A stretch of 64,000 nt of DNA from Gentiana macrophylla (Eukaryota; Streptophyta; Magnoliopsida; Gentianales; Gentianaceae), in NCBI GenBank assembly GCA_026214975.1, contig CM047805.1, forward strand, positions 66,503,383-66,567,382. The letters run 5' to 3'. Numbering within the stretch: the stretch's first letter is position 1; the number at the start of each line of letters is the position of its first letter. The position numbers and the translations under genes are program-made. Under the pieces are notes generated by a model, which worked only from the letters and a program-made list of their open reading frames with translations, was not told where the DNA came from and did not search any database. Shown in pieces: positions 22,813 to 34,643 of the stretch.

Positions 22813-24111
22813 CTATTCGTACGGTGGATCCTCCAACATAAAGACTTCCAATTCATGGTCATACTTGCGCTCTAGGTAATGCTTCAGCCTGTGGCCGTTT
22901 ACTATGAAAGTCTTCCCAGAGTATTCATTTCTAACTTCACACGTGCCTGAATTGAAGTCTTTTGTGACTACGTGTGGTCTATACCATCTTGACTTCAACT
23001 TCCTAGGAAAGAGGCGAAGACGCGAATTATATACCAGGACCTTATCTCCAACTTGAAATGTTCGGTTAAGAATCTTTTTATCATGCACGCGCTTCGTTCT
23101 TTCCTTGTAAATCTTTGCATTCTCATATGCTTGAAGTCTAAACTCCTCCAATTTATTCAATTCCATCAATCTCTTCTCACCGGCTAAACTTTCATCCACG
23201 TTTAGAAACCTCATAGCCCACAGAGCTTGGTGCACGAGTTCTACCGGTAAATAACACGCTTTTCCAAACACTATCATGTATGGTGACATCCTAATTGTGG
23301 TCCTATAAGCAGTTTTGTACGCCCAAAGAATGTCATAAAATTTCAAAGACCAATCCTTCCTCGTGGCATTCACAGTCTTCTCTAAGATCCTCTTTATCTC
23401 TCTATTCATGACCTCCACTTGTCCACTTTTCTGAGGGCGATATTTTGCTGCAATCTTATGTCTAACCCCATACCTCAACATCAATTTCTCAAACAACCTA
23501 TTACGGAAATGACTCCCTCCATCACTAATTATGGCTCTTGGCACTCAAAACCTCATCAAAATGTTTTTCTTAATAAATTGCAGGACAACCCTGGCATCAT
23601 TAGTAGGTGAGGCTACTGCCTCCACCCATTTGGAAACATAATCAACTGCTACAAGGATGTAAAGATTTGATTTTGACTATGTGAAAGGCCCAACAAAATC
23701 AATTCCTCAAACATCAAATAACTCCACTTCTAGGATACTTTGCAGTGGCATCTTATTCCACTTGGAAATATTACTGGTCATTTGATAGAAGTGACAGGCT
23801 CTTGCAGATTTATGAATTGTTGGTCAATATAATCCACACTGCAGTACCTTTGCTGATGTCTTGTCCGGCCTATAGTGACCTCCAACTTCTCTAGAATGAC
23901 ATTGGCTCAAAATACTTAGAATCTCATCATCATGGACGTATCTCCTAAGAATGGTATCAGGGCACATCTTATATAGGTAGGGATCATCCCAATAATAATG
24001 CTTCAGATGCGTAAAGAACTTCTTCCTATCCGCACTTGTGAATTCCCGTGGTAGGTACCTTCCTGTTAGATAATTCACAATGTAAGCAAACCAAGGGTAT
24101 ACCTTGCCCAC
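22813..24111 (-). pseudogene. Athila/Tat-like integrase
   Basis: The zinc-binding H2C2 region lies at 23824-24111 (SQCHSREVGGHYRPDKTSAK). The catalytic core and C-terminal part lie at 22813-23544: [14 protein letters not shown] holds the second catalytic Asp, and [20 protein letters not shown] holds the Glu. The C-terminal block reads [20 protein letters not shown]. The core start between 23545 and 23823 is broken by stops. Integrase would join element cDNA to host DNA. The C-terminal 243 codons are open, but the whole enzyme is not. Confidence 0.9.
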
Positions 24112-24252
24112 TCTTGATGTATTTTGTCAGGGTTGAGATTCAATTGGAGCTACCCCTGAGAGGGCAAAAAAAATTTCATCAGGAAAGCTCTCCCTTATCT
24201 TTGTTGGGTGCTCTTCTTTCAGCAAAGTTAATCTCAACAGGTGATCAGCCAC

Positions 24253-25630
24253 CTAGTTCTCAGATCCCTTTTTATCCTTAATCTCGATATCAAACTCTTG
24301 TAAGAGTAGAATCCATCTCAACAATCTTGGATTGGAGTCTTTTTTGGTTAGAAGGTATTTCAGAGCTGCATGGTCAGTGAATATAGTGACTTCCGATCCT
24401 ATCAGATATGGTCGAAACTTGTCAAATACGAATATAACAGCTAAGAGTTCCTTCTTTGTAGTCACATAGTTCCTCTAGGCACTGTTGAGGGTACGACTGG
24501 TGTAATAGATAGGCTTAAAGATTTTATCATCCCGTTGTCCCCGGGCTGCTCCAACTGCTGTGTCGCTTGCATCACACATAGGCTCAAAAGGTTTGTTCCA
24601 ATCTGGTGCTACCAGAATTGGGGCGGTTATAAGCATTTGCTTCAATGTGTAAAATGCTTGTTTGCACTCTTCTCCAAATACAAAAGGCACATCATTTGCA
24701 AGTAATTCCGTCAAAGGTCTAAAAACCATAGAGAAATCCATAATAAACCTCCTATATAATCCTGCGTGGCCAAGAAAGGCTCGCAATGTCTTTAAGTTAG
24801 TTCTAGGGGGTAACTTCTCTATTACCTCTATCTTTGCCTTATCAACCTCCATTCCTTTCTTTGAAATCTTATGACCCAACACTATTTCTTTTGTGACCAT
24901 GAAATGGCATTTTTCCCAGTTAAGTACAAGGTTGGTCTATTCATATCCCTTCAGTACTCTACTCAAGTTGTCCAAGCATTTATCAAAGCTATCTCCAAAT
25001 ACAGAAAAATCAGCCATGAAAATCTCTAGAAAGTCCTCCACCATGTCCGCAAATAAAGACATCATGCACCTTTCAGAATGTTGCTGGTGCATTACAAAGT
25101 CCAAAAGGCATGCGATTGTATGCAAAAGTTCCATAGGGACATGTGAAAGTTGTTTTCTCTCGATCCTCGGGGGCAATATGGATCTAATAGTAACCAGAAT
25201 ATCCATCTAAGAAACAATAAAAAGCATGTCCGCTTAATCTTTCTAACATCTGGTCAATGAATGGTAGGGAAAATGATCTTTACAAGTTGTGTCATTCAAT
25301 TTTTTGAAATCGATGCAAACTTGATGCCCAGTAATTAGCCTCACAGGGATTAACTCATCGAACTCATTCGGTTGGACAATGAATCCTCCTTTCTTTGGCA
25401 CCACATGAATCAGGCTCACCCATTCACTGTCTGGAATTTGGAAAATGATTCCCATTTCCAACATCTTTATAATCTTCTCCTTAAAAATATCCTTCAGCTG
25501 CGGCATCAGCCTCTTTTGAGGTTGTGCTACCGCTATCTTCTTAGGGTCTACAGAGATTTTATGCATGTACACCGATAGGCTTATTCCTTTAATATATGCT
25601 ATCGTCCATCCGAACACTCCCTTATGCTCT
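24253..25630 (-). pseudogene. Athila/Tat-like reverse transcriptase and RNase H
   Basis: RT begins with GWTIAYIKGISLSVYMHKI (25560-25617), followed by PKKGGFIVQPNEFDELIPVR and QVCIDFKKLNDTT. The catalytic box reads FMADFSVFGDSFDKCL (near 25000), where the usual sequence is FMDDFSVFG, so one catalytic Asp is Ala. The connection and RNase H follow with [53 protein letters not shown] and [10 protein letters not shown]. Breaks occur near 25240, 24935 and 24470. The frame continues upstream to 25635 and stops at the LTR junction. Confidence 0.9.
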
Positions 25631-25635
25631 CTCTG

Positions 25636-27027
25636 TGTAAGTCGCTTGATACTAGCAAGAGTACTAGGTCAATCGTAGTATAGCAAAGGCGAATCAAGGT
25701 CGATCCCACAGAGACAAGGCAACTCAAGTATAAATGAGTCTAACATAATTAAGAGAACAAATATGGCCGTTGACCAATGATAAACATAAAAGAAACATGG
25801 TATTCCTTCCCCATCCCCACCTACCTACTAACTTGGTCTAGTTAATCCTTGTGTTCACTTCCCCACATAATATCCTTAATCAGTCAAACGTATCAATTCA
25901 GTAATATCTACGGGTGCATCTCCTACTCCTATCTACTTCCATTGTAAGGACAGCAGACAATATATACGCAACTAAACTCCTTCATTGATTGTATTAGTTC
26001 ATACGCAGTAAGATCTAGAGATGCCAGCATTAGACTGAAAGCCTCCTTAAGTAGCTATCGACAATGACTAGTACGTTCCTTGGGATCCATCAAGACTATG
26101 TCATAACTAACATTTCACCTTGCAAGTCCTTCGTGCTAATTTACAATATACAAATATTAGATTGGCCAGACATAAATAATCATTTTAATTAATCTTGTCG
26201 ATCAACGTAGATGATGCCGAACCTCCTGATTAGGGTTTCAAAATATTGCTTCTGTAAACCGGCATAGACCACTGGTTTACCGGGGGCGGTGGTTCCTTTT
26301 CTGGAATCTACATTGCTTCGTTCTGATTAATTCAAGTAAATCATGGGGTTGTTAAACATACAGATTAACTAAAACACGTTAGTACAAGTAGATCTACCAT
26401 AATAAAAACATAAAGGAACGTTCAAAGCATCGTACCTTTGGTTATGAATATGTAGCTTGATCCACTCAAGCTAGAGATGGCATGGAGGGGAGGAAACTAG
26501 AAAATAAATCAGCAAAAGCTTTAACGGAACTTTATTGCATCAAATCTTTATAAAAATATGCATTGAATTGTATTGCCTATGTTACAATTGAATTCTGCGG
26601 CTTTATATAGGCATTAGAGCCGACTTAAGACTCACATAAACCCTAAACGACCTAGTAGATGCGGAGACTTCAGTTTCATGTCTTCTAAGTCCTCAGTAAA
26701 CCGGACATGGGCTTCGGTAAACCGGCCTAGCTCTTCATCTCTTTTTCTGGAATATTTCTTCCTAGACTTCATTCACTTGGCCTAATGTCTTCCTTTCAGT
26801 CTGGATCAGGCATTAGCTATCCCAGATTTTGATACATCCTGAAAAGTGTATAAAACAATACCAAACAATAACAAATCTACGGGATAATAAGACAAATGCA
26901 GAATTGTAAACCAAGAATCATGAACATAGCATTTAACACATATTCTATAAGATAACGAGCCTATCTATCTCCTCTCAAGCACAATTCGGGGTAAGGTATA
27001 ATTAATGGTTCATTTAGAGCGTTATCA
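25636..27027 (-). repeat. Athila-like LTR, family B, inner end truncated
   Basis: On the minus strand it starts TGATAACGCTCTAAATG and follows the LTRs at 42437 and 49366 throughout, including GATCTAGAGATGCCAGCAT against the latter's related stretch. Its last 9 bases or so (the CGCGCGATCA end) are missing and it joins RT sequence directly. It has a TATA box (CTATATAAAG, 26601-26610) and two pairs of GTTTACC boxes (26696-26723 and 26254-26280). No primer site follows. It may be the 5' LTR of a deleted element or a damaged solo LTR. Confidence 0.85.
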
Positions 27028-28071
27028 AATAACCTCTCTTTGACTAATGCAAACTTGGACACTTATTGGAAAGTGTTTATTCCATTCTGAAACCTTTTTG
27101 TGTACTCGTTTTGTCTCCATAGATCCTTTATGTTGAGATTCTTGCTCTCTTATTGATTTTTAAATTGTTTAGTCTTTCTGGTGCCCAACCTTGCACATTT
27201 GCCTTGCTTCTATATGGTATGATGATTCTTGTATGACATTCATGCGAACTGAGGACTCTCATAGTTCGCCATAAGATATTTTGCTAAGCGAATCATTAAC
27301 AATCAAGGTCACATACCTAATGTAATAAAGCCAGTATTCTCTTTCCTTTGCATTGAATATTCCCAAGACTATATCATGTGATGTTTCCCATGACATTCCC
27401 ACCTTCTAAAGGCTTATGTAAAAGCTCATTATCTTCCTTCCAAGCGGTCTCTTTTGCAGAGCACCGTATCCTGCGTAATTCCACTTAATCAAAAGAATAT
27501 CATCTGCAAGATGTTCTTTTGTTTTTCCTTTTGGTGACTACCTTTTGTATTATGATAAAATGTCTCATTTTTCAATTTGGAAACAACTTTGACCTTCCTC
27601 AACCCGGAGTCATCTTGTCTTGTCTATGACCCATGCAACCTCCCTTGTTCTGAGAACTTATTGTCTCTTCTCAGGCTTACCAAATTACATACCACCATGG
27701 TACCAAACTTGTCACTTTTCAACTTTATATGTTTCCATGCTAACCCTAATTGGTATAAGAATTGGATCAGACCGCTAGAGAGAAATTGTGGTGAATGCGT
27801 GTTTCTTCCTTCCCGTAAAGTCTTAGAAATCCTTCAGCTAGGATCCTTGTAGTTCTACAGTAATCTTGTGCCGCAATGTTGGAGGTTGAGATCAAAAGGA
27901 GTCAAATGTACCAAGAGTTGCAGATCAGTTGGAAAGTTTAATCATTCGTGATTCGGTTATCAAATGGAAATAAAGTGTGTTGTACCATTGAATACAAGAT
28001 TCGAGGCAGTTGATGATATCGTGAAGAAACAAGACGAAGATCCAAATGTTTATGAAAACAAGTGAGTGACC
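27028..28071 (+). other. Mostly unassigned DNA; right end may be chromovirus
   Basis: 27028-27880 matches nothing I recognise; the 91-codon plus-strand frame at 27577-27852 has no known motif. From about 27880 to 28071 the plus strand reads NVPRVADQLES and, in another frame, AVDDIVKKQDEDPNVYENK. This is reminiscent of the RNase H-integrase linker of chromoviruses. It lies at the correct side of the Sirevirus-like insertion to continue into the integrase at 42187. This assignment is weak. Confidence 0.25.
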
Positions 28072-29909
28072 TCTTGGTCCCATGAAAAGGCTGACACAAG
28101 TTTAGAGGGTGGTGAATAAACTTGTCATGAAAAATAACCAAAAACCAAAGACTTAAACAAAACTAGGTTCAATTAAAACTTGTGTGGAGTTAAGCTAACA
28201 AAGCTAATTAAAGGTCAACTGACTTTTGCTCAAACTAAGTTAACTGGCAGCGGATTAAGTTAAGTTATAGCCTTTTTAAATGATCTTGTTGTATCTATGA
28301 AAAATTTGAAATGCTAAACAGAGTTCTGATGAACTTCAGTTTGTGTTCTGTGTGAGTTTCAATCAGTTTGTATGCTTGGACGAACATTGCTTTAACAATC
28401 ACAATAACTGGAATGTAAATAACTATAAATAAATTGCGTAAAGTAAATAAGTAAATAAGGTAAGAAATTATAGAGCTTCCAGGTGGTGTAATCTTGTTAG
28501 TCCTCTCTTCCTATGTGATGTTGGAGGATAATTTCCACTAGAACTCTTGATGTAGATCGGTTACAAAAGTCCTAATATGATAGTCCTTGACTAATCCCTA
28601 GCTTCACTATCTAAGAAACTATAGAACATGTTGTATTGCTACTCTGCAACTCCTTCACATGTCCGTAAAAGGTTATATTGCCTCTTCTCCAGCTCCACCA
28701 CAAACACAGTCTACCCAGACTACAAAAAACACTGTCCTTGGCAAATCCTAGACCGGATTGCTTCACAGTCTCAACCTTTGATAAAATCAATGTTGGGCCT
28801 TGAATCAAGTAAGAGATTCTTGCTTGTGGGTCTTCAAAGTGTTTAAATCTTGATAATTCTTTGTAGCTTGAACACTTAGAAGATTTCTGGATTGTTAACT
28901 TGTTAGCTCGTAATGATAGCTTGAATATTTAGACTTGCAACAATTCGTTCTAAATTGTGTAAATTCGGTGTTTGATCCTTGTTGCAAAGTCTTGTATTTA
29001 TAGTGTGAGATCCAACAGTTGTCTTGTTTGAATTTTTGAACGTTATAATGAAATCTCCGGAATATGGTATCATATGTCAGATATGCCAGTGTTCTTCTGA
29101 CATGTCTGACCTTCATCGAATACAAATGATTGCTTTCCAACGTTTTGATTTTTTTTAGTTCTTGGATGATTTCAACTTGAAACTGAGGTTTTGGGGTATG
29201 TCAGTTTTCAGCTGGTATAAATGAGTGTTTCAGTTCTTAGAGCGTTAACCGAGTTTTTACTCTTCTTCAAACTTAGTACTATGTATTAATATGATCTTTA
29301 TTAACTTGATCAAAGTACACAATATAAATTCATATCTTCTAAGATATCATTATCCTTATGTATCTTATGTCTTCATACAAGATCTATAAAGTTAGTTCAG
29401 GCCATCACCGACTTACACAAATTCTAACTTTACAGTCTCGGATTTAGACTTCACAAACTGAGTTTGAAACCTTAGTTCCTCAAACTTCAATAACAGAGTA
29501 TGTGTCCCTTGGCCTTCATTACTGAGTTTGATCCCTCAGCCTTCAGCTTTTATAGATAATCAAACTTAGTATGTTCCCTCAGCAAACTTACCTTCTTCAA
29601 TTTAACTTGTGATAAAGTCAGTTGAGTTTGAATCCTCAATTTGTAGACTCACTTCATTAAGTCTTCAGTTATTGACTGACTTACCTTCGATTTTGATAGT
29701 TATCGATTCTGAGTTTGATAGGTGTCCAGTTTTTCAGTTATGAATCCAATCAATACAATAATCAGACTCTAGTAAACCTATCCATTCATTTCTAGACATC
29801 TTTTAGCTTTTCACTGTAATAGCTAGTTGCAACACTCAATCAATGGGGTTAAAACAAATAAGCAAATAAATGGATAATTTATCATCAAAACACGGTTTTA
29901 TTTCTAACA
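28072..29909 (-). repeat. 3' LTR of the Sirevirus-like element
   Basis: On the plus strand it runs from TCTTGGTCCCATGAAAAGG to TTATTTCTAACA, matching 40313-42186 over its whole length with scattered differences and small indels. The middle contains many short CAGTTT/CTGAGTTTG-type repeats (about 29400-29750). Confidence 0.95.
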
Positions 29910-29923
29910 ATTTCCCCTTTTTG
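29910..29923 (-). promoter_or_regulatory. Polypurine tract
   Basis: The minus strand reads AAAAAGGGGAAAT next to the LTR start TGTTAGAAAT. Confidence 0.85.
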
Positions 29924-30126
29924 ATGATGGCGAAACCCTCCTTAAGGGAAAAGCTTAAAGATAAACAATAATCACGAAACTAGATAATTCATTAAAACTT
30001 TCAAAACTTTAAACTGAGCACAAAACTGATCTGATAGTCATTTACAAGATGTTTACAATATTGAATGCTGACTAAACTGGCTAATGCTATCTTTGCATTA
30101 TGTTGAGCTTTCTTTTGAGTTTCTTG

Positions 30127-32860
30127 TCATAGTGATTCAATCGTCTCCTTCAGCAAGTGTTTTTCATCAAATAGACGATACTCTTTGCATTTCTCTTCGT
30201 CTTCTTTGAAGAAAAGCTTGTTGTAGTCCACTTGGCTTGAGTCCTTCCACTCTTTCCATAAGTAAAGTTTTGGTAGATGAGTGTTTTCCAAATAGTACAT
30301 TTCAAACTCATCAATATTAGCTTCCATTTGCTTCTTTCTATTCTTGATGGTAAGTTGTCTTTGATTGACTCCACTACCTTTCTTATATTCTTTCTTTTTC
30401 TTATTGTTGTATTTGTTTGATAAGAAGTAATTCAAAGCTTCTTCATTGCTCTGTCTCTGTACCTTGCCTTGGTATGACTATAGTCTTTTCTAAATTCATC
30501 ATATAACTCTGTTGTAAGTGATAGTCTTCCTTTATTAGTTTTGGAAAAATTCTCAAATAACTGAGTTGTTGTCAGTTCTGGTCTCCCAAGGTAAAGTAGT
30601 TCACTTGGTTTGAAACTAGCAATCTTATTCTTCAGTTTCTCGATTTCCAAGTCATACTCCAGCCTTTTCTTTTCAGCTTCTGTATCTTCCCCCTTTTTGG
30701 CATCATCCAGTTTGACTAGTAACTCATGAGTTAGTTTTTGTTGCTTCTAGATGTCAGTTTGAGAAGATTGAACTTCTTTAAGTTGATTCTCCAAACGGTA
30801 AACTTTCTGATCAAAATGTCATTGTAGATTGGTCTATGTCTCCCTGTCTTTGGTTGAGAAATCCTTCAGATCAACCTTCAACTGACTGATTTCTTGTGCT
30901 GAGTCATTTGTTAAATGAGTGATTCTTTCCAAGTACTGAGTGACAGCACTATCTGTCTTTGATCTTGAAACCAAATGCTTGTCCATCTTGGTAAAGATCT
31001 CTTCATGACCATAACTTTGATTGAGCAAGATGTCAAGTGACTCTTGAAACTTATACATATCTTTCACTGTCATAAACTCGATAGGATCATCCGCTACTTG
31101 ACAGTAGACTGAGTTGTAGTATCCACAATTATGAGTGCCTTGCTTATGTCTTTAGGTTGAATGTCAGTTGTCTGTGACCCAGCTGCCATTTCAGCTTCAT
31201 CAACTGATTTACTTTGCTTGTCATCTTCTTCAAGTTGTTGAGCTGAGTCCTTTGTAGGTTTAGTTTCAGTCAACATTTCTTCTATGATGGCTTCTTGCAA
31301 AGTTTTAGTTTCTTGAGTTTTCTTCCTCTTATCATTACGATCATCATCATCATCCTTCTTTTTATTTTTATGTTTCTTCTTTTCTTTGTCAGATGATTTC
31401 TTCTTTTCCTTGTCTTGAAGAATCTTGTCACACTAGGTTAAGAATTATTCCAATGGGAATAACTCGTACATAGTAGTTACTCCAAACTTCTTCAAAAACC
31501 ATTGCTCTTATTCTTCCAGATCTATTTTGAGCAACTCTTGATTACTTTTGACATCCAGTTTCCATTTCATAAGTTTGGTAATATTTTTGGTTCAATGGAA
31601 ACTTCTTCAAGCTGAGTTTCTTGTATAGCAGGCACTTGTTTCTCTGCTATCTTTTGCTCCTTGTGAGTCTCAACTTCATCTGACTTTGCAGAAGTATCAG
31701 TTTTGGTTGCCTTCAGTTTCTGTTCCCCCTCAGTTGTAGATTCTTTGCTTGTTTCTGTTCTCTTAACTTGAGAGTCAGGGAACAAGGCTCTTTCCATGAT
31801 TCTTCTAGCTTCTAAGTCAGTTTTATGCTTGACTCCTTTGTGTTCAGTTATCTGCTCTGAATCTGTCTTCTTTTCTGCCTCTTTTGGCAGTGCTTATTTT
31901 GAACTTACAACTTCTGCAATTGATCCAATTGTAGTCAATCTTGCAGTCTCTTTGGTCCTTTTTCCATGACTTAGTGTCTCCAAATAGTGTTTTATTAGTG
32001 GACCAGATGACTTTGCAGATGAATTTTTTCCTTGTTTTTGACTCCTTCAGCTTTGGCTTTCTTTATCCTTTTGATTTCTTCATTATATAGTTTCACCATC
32101 TGATTGAATCTAAGATCGGCCTAATTGAAATCTAGTTGATCCCAATTGATATTCATCAAATCAACTCTTTCTTCAGAGAGAACATCCAAATCTTGATACT
32201 TTCCAAGTATGCTTTTTTCCATCCATTGACTCAAAATAGAAAACTCCTGAATTATCTCCTTCAAGCTTGAGCTGACATGAACTGGCTTTTCTGTTGAGGA
32301 AATCCTTGGAAGAAATTCTTCTCGTCTGAGCTTTAGGTTGAGCAGATGGATTATTTTGTCCATGGAGGTTGTGAAATTGAATAGGTTCTTATGATTGTTT
32401 CGTTGATGTTGATCTCTTCTCCATAGATGGTTGTTGTAAGACAATATTTATCCATCTTCAAATTCTTCCAAAATTCAATAAGGGCTTCATAGTCCAAGTC
32501 TTTCTCCAATTTCATGTTGAGAAAAATTTCTAGGCCTTGTATTTTGTGTATCTTCTCACAAATCACGCTTGATAACAAGCTACCATCGCATTCTTGTTCA
32601 TAATCAGCCAATGGTTTGGATATGCCTTCATCAATCCATTTGGTTATCCTTGAAGAAAATCCTTTTGACATTTTGAATAAATGATAGGAAATTTCTTGAT
32701 AGGATTTTTGTGAAATAATCCTTGAGATGAAAATTTGAGTTAAGCATAATGTAAAAGAGTTTTGCTCCACTATCTCCACAATCTTTATAAGATTTGATTG
32801 TGCGTTTGAACTTCCATTCTGACGGGTTGTGTATCCAATGCACGTAGTACTTGTCCTTTA
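30127..32860 (-). pseudogene. Extra 3' coding region of the Sirevirus-like element
   Basis: Downstream of RNase H a series of minus-strand frames (32631-32843, 32351-32779, 32121-32444, 31567-31797, 31094-31300, 30834-31073, 30127-30650) reads as one decayed long ORF. The first part is a folded-looking segment (KLFYIMLNSNFHLKDYFTK). The middle is rich in Glu, Lys, Ser and Thr (ETSKESTTEGEQKLKATKTD). The end is probably coiled coil. Sireviruses carry an extra, sometimes env-like, ORF in this position, but I see no signal peptide or membrane segment here. Function is not known, and many stops and frameshifts are present. Confidence 0.6.
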
Positions 32861-33168
32861 GCTACTACATACGTAACAGTTTTTTTGATAATTACGGCTA
32901 TAATTAATGTGATGTAATTCTTGTCGTATACATGCATCTTACCTATTTGACTTTCATTGACTCAGTTTGAGAGTCAGTTTACCAGTAATTTGTTTTGACA
33001 GTCCATTACCAGTTTGGATTCATATTCTTCTGACTGAGTAAAGTCAGTTTTAGATCATATATGTTCTCCTTTTTGTCAGTTTAAAGATCGTTGATGTCAA
33101 TGACTGGCCTGTCAAGTGAGCTCACCCAACATTACAACGATCAATCCCCTTGACGGATCTCAGTTTAT

Positions 33169-34600
33169 TCAACTGATTTTGATTATGCCTAATTCAGTAC
33201 TTAGTTTGGAAAATCTTTCTTCATTCAGTGGTTTTGTAAAAATATCTGCCAACTGATCTTCAGTTGCTAGATAGAAAACTGTGACATCCTTCTTTTCTAT
33301 ATGATCTCTTATGAAGTGATGTCTCACATCAATGTGCTTAATTCTTGAGTGCAAAAATGGGTTGTCAGTTATAGAAATTGCACTTGTATTATCACACATG
33401 ATTGGTATTAAACATTCTTCAATTCCATAATCTCTCAGCTGTTTTGAAGCCACAAAACATGAGCACAATAGCTTTTAGCTACAATGTATTAAGCTTCAGC
33501 TGTCGAGGTTGAGATTGAGTTTTGTTTCTTACTAAACCAAGACACAAGTCTATTTTAAAGTAACTGACATGTGCCCCATGTACTTTTTCTATCAATTTTG
33601 CATCTTGCATAATCTGAGTTTGTGTAAGAAATTAACTTGAATTATCGATCTCTTGAATAACATATACCGTCTCCTTGTGTATTCTTTAGATACTACATAG
33701 TCCTTTTTACAACTATCATATGAATTTCCTTTGGCTTAATCTGGAATCTTGCACAAACTCCTACCGTAAAGGATATGTCAGGTCTTCTTGCTGTGAGGTA
33801 TAGCATGCTTCCAATCATTCTTTTATAAAGTGTTTGATCCACATCTTTGCCATCTTTGTCTTCATCCAGACTGGCATTTGTCTTCATCCTGTACTGTTTT
33901 CCATTCCAAACATCTTGATCAGTTCTCTTGAGTACTTAGTCTGATGAATGAAAATTCCATTGTCCATTTGCTTGACATGTATACTAGGAAATAATTCAGT
34001 TCACCCATCATACTCGTTTGGAATTTGCTCTATATAAGACTTGCAAACTTTTCACAATGTTGCTGATTCTCTGATCCAAAAATGATGTTATCCACATAGA
34101 TTTGAATTAGGAGATTACTTTCACCAATCTTCATTCTGAACAAGATCTTGTCCGTGGTTCCTTTGGTAAAACCATTATCCACTAAAAACTGAGATGGAGT
34201 CTCATACAAGGCTCCGGGTGCCTGATTAAGTCCATATAATGCCTTTCTTAGTCTGAATACTTTGTCGTCCTGTTCTTTGATTTCAAATCTAGGGACATAA
34301 ACTTCTTCTTCAAGTATACCATTCAGGAATGCACTTTTAATGTCCATTTGATATACTTTGAACTTCTTGTAAGCAGCGTAGGCAAGAAATACTTAGATTA
34401 CCACTAACCTTGCAACTGGTGCATAGGTTTCATCAAAATCTATTCCTTCAGCTTGAGAATATCCTTTGGCCACCAATCTAGCTATATTTCTAACAATGTT
34501 TCCGTATTTATCTAGATTGTTTCTGAAAACCCATTTGGTCCCAATTATATTTGCATGAACCTGCCTGTCTACCAATTCCTAAACTTCTTTTCTTTCAAAT
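33169..34600 (-). pseudogene. Copia RT and RNase H of the Sirevirus-like element
   Basis: RT pieces read [40 protein letters not shown] and RKALYGLNQAPGALYETPS. The catalytic box is IYVDNIIFGS instead of YVDD, so the second Asp is Asn. RNase H pieces read YKRMIGSMLYLTARRPDI and, at 33169-33468, CDNTSAISITDNPFLHSRIK with DQLADIFTKPLNEERF. Frames break near 34390, 34030, 33690 and 33470. The element cannot make an active RT. Confidence 0.9.
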
Positions 34601-34643
34601 TCATTGAGTTCTTTCTTCATAGATAGAATCCAATCTGGATCCT

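Larger units (their letters stand above)
19992..25635 (-). mobile_element. Athila/Tat-like Ty3/gypsy element, 5' half missing
   Basis: Minus-strand order is RT, RNase H, integrase, a long non-coding region with a conserved antisense frame, polypurine tract and 3' LTR. Gag, protease, primer site and a matching 5' LTR are absent. The coding sequence runs up to a related but different LTR at 25636, so the missing half was lost by deletion. It is inserted in the gag of the copia element at 17288. I see no convincing target duplication. Confidence 0.8.

Noticed and set aside
19992..27027. LTRs at 19992 and 25636 as the two LTRs of one element
   Set aside because: They are only distantly similar, the flanking 5-mers differ (TAAAT and AATAA), and the second one lacks its end and primer site.
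27577..27852. 91-codon plus-strand frame as a host gene
   Set aside because: No recognisable motif, no exon structure and repeat-rich surroundings; left as unassigned.
28072..29909. Separate promoter or gene within the long CAGTTT-rich stretch
   Set aside because: The same stretch recurs at 40313-42186; both are LTRs of one element.
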